DNA from: an uncultured Lachnoclostridium sp.
Lineage (GTDB): Bacteria > Bacillota > Clostridia > Lachnospirales > Lachnospiraceae
Assembly (NCBI GenBank): GCA_948330435.1
Contig: CAOJBY010000002.1
Location: 1-64,000 of the forward strand
Reading direction: 5' to 3'
Length of the DNA: 64,000 bases
The translations under genes and the position numbers were made by a program. The notes below the pieces were generated by a model, which saw only the letters and a program-made list of their open reading frames with translations, did not search any database and was not told the DNA's origin. Positions 17,540-24,109 of this stretch are shown in pieces. Numbering within the stretch: the stretch's first letter is position 1; each line of letters begins with the position of its first letter.

Positions 17540-17581
17540 ATAAAAAACAGAGCCATACACGTTCCCGCATACAGCTCTTTT
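17540..17581 (-). terminator. Possible terminator after the SH3/NlpC gene
   Basis: On the minus strand AAAAAGAGC and GCTCTGTTTTTT can pair around a loop of 20 bases, followed by a T run. The G-C part of the stem is only about five pairs, so this is weak. Confidence 0.4.
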
Positions 17582-17606
17582 TACCATCACATATATTTTT
17601 CAATTC

Positions 17607-18635
17607 TTAATCATTAATAATCCTGGCCGCACTCACCGGACTTCTATAATACATATTAGAAATAATAATACCTGTCCGTGAATTGCTGGCATGAACTACC
17701 TGACCATTTCCAATGCACATGGCCACATGATTGATCCTTCGTCCATTTCCATAGAAGATCAAATCCCCGGGTTTCGCCTCACCGACACTAATCTTTGTAC
17801 CGCATCCAGCCTGTGCCCTGGAAGAATGAGGCAAAGAGATTCCAAAATTCTTGTATACTGACATGGTAAATCCGGAACAATCAGCACCCTTAGTCAGACT
17901 GGTACCACCCCATACATAGCGATTTCCTACATATTGTTTCGCAAATTCGCAAATGGAAATACGAACATCTGTAACCCCTTCACCATAAAGAGCTTCTGTA
18001 ATGGTAAGAGCAGTCTTAAGTTCACTGGTCACATTAACAAATTCGGAAGCCACATAGCCCTCCTCACCGTCAATGTCCACCTTAATCCATTCTCCCTGTT
18101 CCTCAATCACAGCCAGTTCTTCACCCTTTGGAACCATGGTCCAGAAATCCGACTCTGTACTTGGCTCCATTCGGACATAGAGGGCATCTGCCTCTACTTT
18201 CGCTACCGTCTGTCCCAACTGAAATGCCAGATTAATGGCCTCTTCCCCAGTATACAGGTACTCTGCTTTTACATAGCCTTCTACCTCTCCTGAGATAATG
18301 TGAGCCCATTCTCCTTCTGTCTCAACAATCTCACAGGCAGAATCCTTTCTGAGTTTGCCAACCAGCTTGCTGTCTGTATTTGCCTCAGAACGGATATTCA
18401 GATTATCCTCCACATTTGCAATTCCGATATTTACATATCCCTCCAGAGGAGTGCCTGTCCACACCACCTCTGCCGTTGCTTTTGCCTCCTCTTCTGTATA
18501 TGTGGTTTGATCAAAATTATTGGCAATTCCTTCATTCAGTCCCTCTCCAAGTCCTGCGGCATCTGCATGAATTCCGGTCACTGCCATAAATACTGCTCCC
18601 AATACAATCCCTGCCGCTTTTCCTTTTCTATACAT
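17607..18635 (-). CDS. Secreted SH3/NlpC-P60 cell wall hydrolase
   Basis: A 342-residue protein with an N-terminal signal peptide (about 1-26, ending ADA), two bacterial SH3 domains (about 66-130 and 145-203) and a C-terminal NlpC/P60 peptidase (about 220-342). The catalytic Cys253 is in ADCSGF, His303 in INHVAM and a third polar residue near His315. Such enzymes cut D-gamma-glutamyl bonds in peptidoglycan stem peptides outside the membrane. CGGAGG precedes the ATG. It has its own promoter and is followed by a weak terminator. Confidence 0.93.
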   Translation of the reverse strand: MYRKGKAAGIVLGAVFMAVTGIHADAAGLGEGLNEGIANNFDQTTYTEEEAKATAEVVWTGTPLEGYVNIGIANVEDNLNIRSEANTDSKLVGKLRKDSACEIVETEGEWAHIISGEVEGYVKAEYLYTGEEAINLAFQLGQTVAKVEADALYVRMEPSTESDFWTMVPKGEELAVIEEQGEWIKVDIDGEEGYVASEFVNVTSELKTALTITEALYGEGVTDVRISICEFAKQYVGNRYVWGGTSLTKGADCSGFTMSVYKNFGISLPHSSRAQAGCGTKISVGEAKPGDLIFYGNGRRINHVAMCIGNGQVVHASNSRTGIIISNMYYRSPVSAARIIND

Positions 18636-18672
18636 AAATGCCTCCGATTATTTCCTGATATATTACAGATTT

Positions 18673-18717
18673 GTTAAATTTCTATTACATGATATCGAAA
18701 TAATCGAAATTTGTCAA
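18673..18717 (-). promoter_or_regulatory. Promoter of the SH3/NlpC gene with a WalR-like box
   Basis: Minus-strand TTGACA (18712-18717), 17 bases, TATCAT (18689-18694). Two direct copies of ATTTCGAT lie in the spacer. Overlapping the start point, TGTAAT-N5-TTTAAC (18673-18689) is one base from the WalR consensus TGTWAH-N5-TGTWAH. WalR is known to control wall hydrolases in other Firmicutes; its use here is an inference. Confidence 0.55.
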
Positions 18718-18719
18718 GC

Positions 18720-19226
18720 CTATTTTTTCTTTCGCTCTGCCATACGTATCAGACGTTTCAATTCCTCCCGATCCCAGAGTTCCACTCCTATCTCATCTCC
18801 CAATTCTAGTGCGGAAGGAAAAAAATAGCTGTTCGTCAAAACCACAGGCACATCACAACCATAGAACCTCGCCCCTGCATAAGCTTCCTGAACAGCTTTG
18901 TTGGAAATTTTGGATGTATAATGTTTACATTGAACCGCATAAGACACACCATCTTTGTCAGCCAGAATGTCTGTACCCTGATCGCCGCTTCCCTTGGTTA
19001 CTTCCACATGAGAAAATCCATTTCGTACAAAAAGTTCCGCAACATATTCTTCGAATTCCCAGCCATCCATTTTATCAAAATCTGCTTTGCGAAACTGGCG
19101 GTACTCTCCGGATTTTACAAGCAGCCATTTCACAACCCGAAACAGCATCTTAAAAGGCCAAAATAAAACTCGAAGCAAAAACAATACAGGAGCTGCAACC
19201 AAATAATAAAAAATTTTTAACAACAT
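18720..19226 (-). CDS. Membrane-anchored Mrr-like restriction endonuclease domain protein
   Basis: A 168-residue protein. One or two hydrophobic segments at about 5-38 precede a basic stretch and an Mrr-type nuclease core (about 52-155). The PD-(D/E)xK-like active site is visible as Asp86 in GTDILAD and Gln99-Cys100-Lys101 in QCKHY, and the early EFEEYVAELF helix is also typical. This family cleaves DNA, often modified DNA, but small membrane-anchored forms have no settled role. AGGAG precedes the start. It lies 22 bases after the Na/Pi cotransporter gene with no methylase nearby, so it is not a normal restriction-modification pair. Confidence 0.85.
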   Translation of the reverse strand: MLLKIFYYLVAAPVLFLLRVLFWPFKMLFRVVKWLLVKSGEYRQFRKADFDKMDGWEFEEYVAELFVRNGFSHVEVTKGSGDQGTDILADKDGVSYAVQCKHYTSKISNKAVQEAYAGARFYGCDVPVVLTNSYFFPSALELGDEIGVELWDREELKRLIRMAERKKK

Positions 19227-19248
19227 AAATTGCTCCTATATTATGTAG

Positions 19249-20868
19249 TTATTCATCCAAAATTGCAAATGCAATATTGGTTGCATGATCTGCCACACGC
19301 TCCAGGCCTGAACAGATATCCGAGAAGATCATACCTGATGCCGGTGTACACTCATTTCTGGTCAGACGATCTACATGGGATTGCTGAAGCTGCTTCTCCA
19401 GAACATCTACCTGGTTCTCAATCTGGGAGATCTCCTCCACGTGTTCCCGATTGTTATGGGAAAAAGTATCCAGGGAGTACTGAAGAATCTTATTCACCAG
19501 TTCCATCATCTCACCCAACTCATGCTGTGCTTCTTTACTGAAGTTTATATTCTTCTCAATCCTCTGCTTTGCAGAATCCGCCACATTTTCCGCATGGTCT
19601 CCGATACGTTCAATGTCGTTTACCACATGGAACAGACCTCCAATGCTCTTGGCATCGTCCACCGGCAGGGTAGACTGGTTAATCTTCACCAGATAATCTG
19701 TAATAGCATGATTCAGAAAATTGATATTCTCCTCTACATGATACACTTCTTCTATATCTTCTTGATCCAGAGTAATAAGGGCATTCATAGCCCGGTTCAG
19801 ATTGTTATAGGCAAGCTGTCCCATACGTTCCAGTTCCTTGGTCACTTCTACAACTGCCGTAGCCGGAGAAAATACATTCTTCGCCCCAATATATACCAGT
19901 TCGAAGTCCTTTTCGTCGTCCTTTTCGTCTCCTGGAACCAGAAAGTAAGTGAGCTTTACAATCACTCCTGCAACCGGGAAGAGAACAATAACCTGGAAAA
20001 TCTTAAAAATGGTATGGGCATTGGCTACCGCCCGGCCAATGTTCCCTCCGGAAATCTGCATAAAGAAGCTTTCCATCCATCTGGAGGCAAAAGCCAGTAC
20101 GACTACCATCAGGATTGTTCCAAATACATTGAACAGGAAATGAATCAGTGATGCCCTTTTTGCGTCCTTCTTGCCGCTTAAGCCTGCAAGAAGTGCTGAC
20201 GTACAGGCACCAATGTTACAGCCAAGGATAATGTAGAAACAGATTCCGAGTCCCAAAAGTCCCTGCTGAGCCATCAAAAGCACGATACTGACGGTTACGG
20301 ATGAACTCTGCACAATAGCTGTTACCAGAAATCCCATAAAAACAGCCAGAACCGGATTGGACAAGGAACCCAGTGCATTTACAATCAAAGGGGAATCGTG
20401 AAGGGATGACATGCTACCGGACATTCCGCTAAGTCCCATAAACAGCACACCAAAGCCTAAGACTACTTCGCCTATCTTCTTTACCATAGGCTTCTTGCAG
20501 AACATAACCATGATTACGCCGGCCATAAGAAACACCGGGGCAATCTCGGAAAGATTGAAAGCTACCAACTGGGAGGTAATGGTTGTACCAATGTTGGCAC
20601 CCATGATCACGCCAGCCGCCTGATACAATGTCATCAGGCCGGAATTTACGAAGCTGACTACCATTACTGTGGTGGCACTGGAGGATTGAATTACTGCACA
20701 GAATACAATACCTACCAGCATTCCTATAAAGCGGTTCTTGGTGAAAAATTCCAGAATTCCTCTCAGCTTTGCTCCCGCCGCTTTTTCCAGACCGTCGCTC
20801 ATAAGCTTCATTCCATAAAGAAACAGTCCCAAGCCCCCGATCAGTCCTAGAATGATTGAATAATCCAT
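19249..20868 (-). CDS. Na+/phosphate cotransporter family protein with PhoU-like domain
   Basis: A 539-residue membrane protein. Two Na/Pi cotransporter repeats, each with a QSSS motif (QSSSATT near residue 62 and QSSSVTV near residue 187) and a GxNIG motif, occupy residues 1-320. A cytoplasmic PhoU-like helical domain (about 345-539) follows. It probably imports or exports inorganic phosphate with sodium. AAAGGAG precedes the ATG at 20868. A possible promoter (TTGCAG with TAAAGT, spacing 17) lies in 20885-20945 but is weak. The Mrr-like gene may be read from the same transcript. Confidence 0.93.
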   Translation of the reverse strand: MDYSIILGLIGGLGLFLYGMKLMSDGLEKAAGAKLRGILEFFTKNRFIGMLVGIVFCAVIQSSSATTVMVVSFVNSGLMTLYQAAGVIMGANIGTTITSQLVAFNLSEIAPVFLMAGVIMVMFCKKPMVKKIGEVVLGFGVLFMGLSGMSGSMSSLHDSPLIVNALGSLSNPVLAVFMGFLVTAIVQSSSVTVSIVLLMAQQGLLGLGICFYIILGCNIGACTSALLAGLSGKKDAKRASLIHFLFNVFGTILMVVVLAFASRWMESFFMQISGGNIGRAVANAHTIFKIFQVIVLFPVAGVIVKLTYFLVPGDEKDDEKDFELVYIGAKNVFSPATAVVEVTKELERMGQLAYNNLNRAMNALITLDQEDIEEVYHVEENINFLNHAITDYLVKINQSTLPVDDAKSIGGLFHVVNDIERIGDHAENVADSAKQRIEKNINFSKEAQHELGEMMELVNKILQYSLDTFSHNNREHVEEISQIENQVDVLEKQLQQSHVDRLTRNECTPASGMIFSDICSGLERVADHATNIAFAILDE

Positions 20869-20964
20869 GGCTTTCTCCTTTGCATTTTATAAATTCTTCA
20901 TATATACTTTAATATAAATTCATAAATCCTGCAAGTAAAATTGTGAAAAGGGATTGCCTGTATA

Positions 20965-21858
20965 TCAGCTAAAGAATTCCCTGCCCCAGGCCACATCGGA
21001 TTCTATCTGTGCTTTCAGAGCCTCCAATGTGGGAAATTTGCACTCCGGGCGTTCGTAGCCGTAAAACTGTACCTGGATGATTTCACCGTACAGGTTGCGA
21101 TCCAGATCGAAAAGATAGGTCTCTACGCCTTTTTTTGTCTCTCCTCCCACAGTAGGCTTATAGCCAATATTGGTGATTCCCTCAAAAGCTTCTCCGGCTA
21201 TTATTGTCCTGGTAGCGTAGACACCATTGGGTGGTAGGAGTTTCTGCTCTTTTGGTATCAGGTTTGTAGTAGGCATCCCCAGGGTTCTTCCTATCTGCCT
21301 GCCGTGAAGTACCTCACCTGTAACAGAGTAGGAATAGCCCAGAAGCTGGTTTACCAGTTCCATATGTCCCTGCTCCAGTTCCTCTCGAATGAAAGTGCTG
21401 CTGATCTCCCGACCTTGCCAGCAAGCTTTTTCTACGACATCTACTTGAAATCCACAGGATTTACTCATTTCCTGCAACAGATGATAATCGCCCCTGCGCT
21501 GATAGCCAAAGCGAAAGTCTGTACCCACTGCCAGATATTTTGCATGAAGACGTTCTTTTAATACGTCCTGTACGAACTCTTCTGGTTCCATATGGGAAAG
21601 TTCCGGAACAAAAGGGCATTCTACCAAATAGTCCAGATGTTCACGTTCCAGCAGTTCCCTGCGTTCCTCCGGAAGAGTCAATGCCGGTCGTTTTCCAAAG
21701 TCGAAAGTAAAAATCAGTGAGGCAAGACCATCCTTTTTCTTTTTTAAAATCCGGTCTACCAGAAGCTGATGCCCCTGATGAAGTCCGTCAAATTTTCCAA
21801 GGGAAATGGCCGTAGACTCTGTTACCTGAAATTTTGTTGTATTTTCAATTATTTTCAT
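20965..21858 (-). CDS. ribF: Bifunctional riboflavin kinase/FAD synthetase
   Basis: A 297-residue two-domain enzyme that phosphorylates riboflavin to FMN and adenylates FMN to FAD. The N-terminal FAD synthetase domain has the nucleotidyl-transferase motif GKFDGLHQGH near residue 22. The C-terminal riboflavin kinase domain starts near residue 180 and contains GRTLGMPTTN. GTAAGGGT precedes the ATG. It is the last gene of the rimP-to-ribF operon, 25 bases after truB; no FMN riboswitch is present. Confidence 0.96.
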   Translation of the reverse strand: MKIIENTTKFQVTESTAISLGKFDGLHQGHQLLVDRILKKKKDGLASLIFTFDFGKRPALTLPEERRELLEREHLDYLVECPFVPELSHMEPEEFVQDVLKERLHAKYLAVGTDFRFGYQRRGDYHLLQEMSKSCGFQVDVVEKACWQGREISSTFIREELEQGHMELVNQLLGYSYSVTGEVLHGRQIGRTLGMPTTNLIPKEQKLLPPNGVYATRTIIAGEAFEGITNIGYKPTVGGETKKGVETYLFDLDRNLYGEIIQVQFYGYERPECKFPTLEALKAQIESDVAWGREFFS

Positions 21859-21883
21859 GGCTGTTACCCTTACTTCATATCAC

Positions 21884-22774
21884 TTATAAAAACATTTTGA
21901 CTGGCCGAAACATTCTTCGCTCATATTGGTAGATTCCCACAAAAGCTCCTTTGGAATCATAAACCCGGACCTTTATTCCTTCTGTGGCTGCCACTATAGT
22001 TTCACTGGTAATGCTCAGTTCAAAGGAATTTCCATTATAAACCAGGCGATCTCCCGCTTCTTTCATCTGTACCCGGGGATATTGTTCAAACATTTTGTCT
22101 ACCGGAATCAGGCATTCAGAAATCCTGCCCTCCGCCATTTTTTCCTCTATTTGAGAAAGACGCAGACTGTCTTCTATATGAAATCGATCCACACAGGTGC
22201 GAAGCAAGCTTTTCATACAGCCACCACAGCCAAGCTTTTCTCCAATATCATGACAAAGAGTACGTATATAGGTTCCGCTGGAGCAGGTCACTGTAAAGGA
22301 TACTTCCGGAAGCTCTATCCAGGAAATGGAGATTTCACGCAAGGTTACTTTTCTGGGCTTTCGTTCTACCTCTTTCCCCTCTCTTGCCAGCTCATACAGC
22401 TTTCTTCCGTTTATTTTCAGAGCTGAGTACATGGGCGGTATCTGGTCATAGTTTCCCTGAAAGGAGAGAATGGCCTCCCGTACTGCTTCTTCACTTACGG
22501 TAACCTCTGCCTTACGCAAAACCTTTCCGGAGAGATCCTGCGTGTCTGTCTCCTGCCCCAACAGCAGCACTGCTTCATAGGTTTTTTCCTTATCCGTCAA
22601 TAACCCGCAGAGCTTCGTGGCATTTCCCACACAGACAGGAAGAACTCCCTCCGCATCGGGATCGAGAGTTCCTGTATGTCCGATTTTTTTCTGTTTTAGA
22701 ATTCCCCGAAGCTTTGCCACCACATCATGGGAGGTAAAGCCAGCCTCTTTATAAATATTCAGAATTCCGTTCAT
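21884..22774 (-). CDS. truB: tRNA pseudouridine-55 synthase
   Basis: A 296-residue enzyme that makes pseudouridine 55 in the T loop of tRNAs. The catalytic aspartate is Asp38 in GHTGTLDPDA, and the later SSGTYIRTLCHDIG is also conserved. The PUA-like C-terminal part runs from about 240 to the end. Its ATG overlaps the nrnA stop as ATGA, so translation is coupled. It follows the classic Firmicutes order. Confidence 0.96.
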   Translation of the reverse strand: MNGILNIYKEAGFTSHDVVAKLRGILKQKKIGHTGTLDPDAEGVLPVCVGNATKLCGLLTDKEKTYEAVLLLGQETDTQDLSGKVLRKAEVTVSEEAVREAILSFQGNYDQIPPMYSALKINGRKLYELAREGKEVERKPRKVTLREISISWIELPEVSFTVTCSSGTYIRTLCHDIGEKLGCGGCMKSLLRTCVDRFHIEDSLRLSQIEEKMAEGRISECLIPVDKMFEQYPRVQMKEAGDRLVYNGNSFELSITSETIVAATEGIKVRVYDSKGAFVGIYQYERRMFRPVKMFL

Positions 22775-23739
22775 TTTGAATTCTCCGCATCCAAGAGTTG
22801 CTGCTCAATATGTAGGGTTAGATTATTGACCACATCATGGAGTGTTCCATGCATAGTGCAGCCTGCGGCTTTCACATGGCCTCCGCCGCCAAAGTAAGCA
22901 CATACCTGACTTACATCTACAGTTCCATTCGAACGCAAGCTTGCCTTATACTCCTGATTGCCTATCTCATGAAGGAAAATTGCCACCTCAACCCCCTTTG
23001 TAACCCGAAGCTGATTCACAATTCCCTCCAGATCCGCATGAGTGACTCCGTAGAATTCCATATCTTTCTGGCGTATTCTCCCCATAATGATCTTTCCGTT
23101 CAGAAGTAAGATGCTCTCCATCAGGGCACGGCCCAATACCTGGTTCTGTACATAGGTCTTCTGATAAAATGTCTCATCAATAATCTTAGAAAAATCAATC
23201 CCTTTGCCTATCAACTTTCCTGCAATTTCCATAGTCCTTGGTGAGGTATTGGAATGCTGAAAGATCCCTGTATCATGGATGATTCCCGTATAGATAGCTT
23301 TTGCCGTCTCCCTGGAAATCTTATCCTCATCCATAGTCTCAAATACCAGTTCAGAGGTGGAACTCGCTTCCGGTTCCACACAGTTTTCATCCGCAAATCC
23401 CCGGTTGGTAATATGATGATCGATGCAGATCGTGCGGCCTGCACTCTCAAAATATTTCCTGGCTTCACCCAGACGCTCCATGTCACTTACATCCAGGGAA
23501 ATAAAAAGTTCATACTGCCTATCCTCAGAGTAATCTGTCCGAATCTCCTCCATTCCCTGTAGAAAATCAAAAACGGGATTGACAGACTCCAGATAAACAT
23601 CTGCCTTAATTTCCGGGAAATTCTCTTTCGTATAACCATAAACAGCCAGACAGGAACCGATACAGTCCCCGTCAGGCCTTACATGCCCTGCAATTGCAAC
23701 ACTCTTTACTTTTTTCAGCTCATTCGCCAGTTTGATCAT
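22771..23739 (-). CDS. nrnA: DHH/DHHA1 phosphoesterase, NrnA type
   Basis: A 322-residue bifunctional oligoribonuclease and phosphatase of the NrnA family. It degrades short RNA oligomers and can act on pAp. The DHH domain has HVRPDGDCIGS near residue 19 and the DHH motif in CIDHHITNRG. The DHHA1 domain ends with the glycine-rich FGGGGHVKAAGC. The ATG at 23739 has GAGGATG before it; 23748 and 23754 are alternatives. It overlaps the rbfA 3' end by 20 bases. Confidence 0.93.
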   Translation of the reverse strand: MIKLANELKKVKSVAIAGHVRPDGDCIGSCLAVYGYTKENFPEIKADVYLESVNPVFDFLQGMEEIRTDYSEDRQYELFISLDVSDMERLGEARKYFESAGRTICIDHHITNRGFADENCVEPEASSTSELVFETMDEDKISRETAKAIYTGIIHDTGIFQHSNTSPRTMEIAGKLIGKGIDFSKIIDETFYQKTYVQNQVLGRALMESILLLNGKIIMGRIRQKDMEFYGVTHADLEGIVNQLRVTKGVEVAIFLHEIGNQEYKASLRSNGTVDVSQVCAYFGGGGHVKAAGCTMHGTLHDVVNNLTLHIEQQLLDAENSK

Positions 23740-24109
23740 CTTTGTCATCCTCATCTTCTTTCCGGTTTACATCGTCAATAAATTTGGACATATTCACACC
23801 GTATTCAATGGATTGATCCAGAATAAAACGAATCTCCGGTGTGTTGCGCAGATTGATGGATTTGGCCAGTGCACGGCGGATATATCCCTCTGCACTCTTT
23901 AAACCTGCCAAAGTATCCTGCTGGGCCTGCTCATCCCCAAGAACACTGATATAAGCTTTGGCACTTTTCAAATCGGGAGCCACCTCCACCTCTACCACTG
24001 TAGTCATGGGATGAATCCGGGGATCCTTAATCTCTCCCCGGATAATATTACTCAGTTCCCATCTGACCTCTCCGTTAATTCTTGTGTTTTTAATACTGTT
24101 TTTTCTCAT
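23720..24109 (-). CDS. rbfA: Ribosome-binding factor A
   Basis: A 129-residue single KH-like domain protein that binds the 30S subunit and helps mature the 5' end of 16S rRNA. The DPRI segment near residue 30, the AKAYISVLG strand and IRFILDQSIEYG are conserved. The C-terminal tail is acidic (EDEDDKDD). Its ATG overlaps the infB stop by one base (TAATG), giving coupled translation. Confidence 0.95.
   Translation of the reverse strand: MRKNSIKNTRINGEVRWELSNIIRGEIKDPRIHPMTTVVEVEVAPDLKSAKAYISVLGDEQAQQDTLAGLKSAEGYIRRALAKSINLRNTPEIRFILDQSIEYGVNMSKFIDDVNRKEDEDDKDDQTGE

Noticed and set aside
20869..20964. Riboswitch near ribF, or a phosphate-box promoter before the Na/Pi gene
   Set aside because: ribF is the last gene of another operon and no FMN-element landmarks were found; the region upstream of the Na/Pi gene is A+T rich with only a weak promoter.
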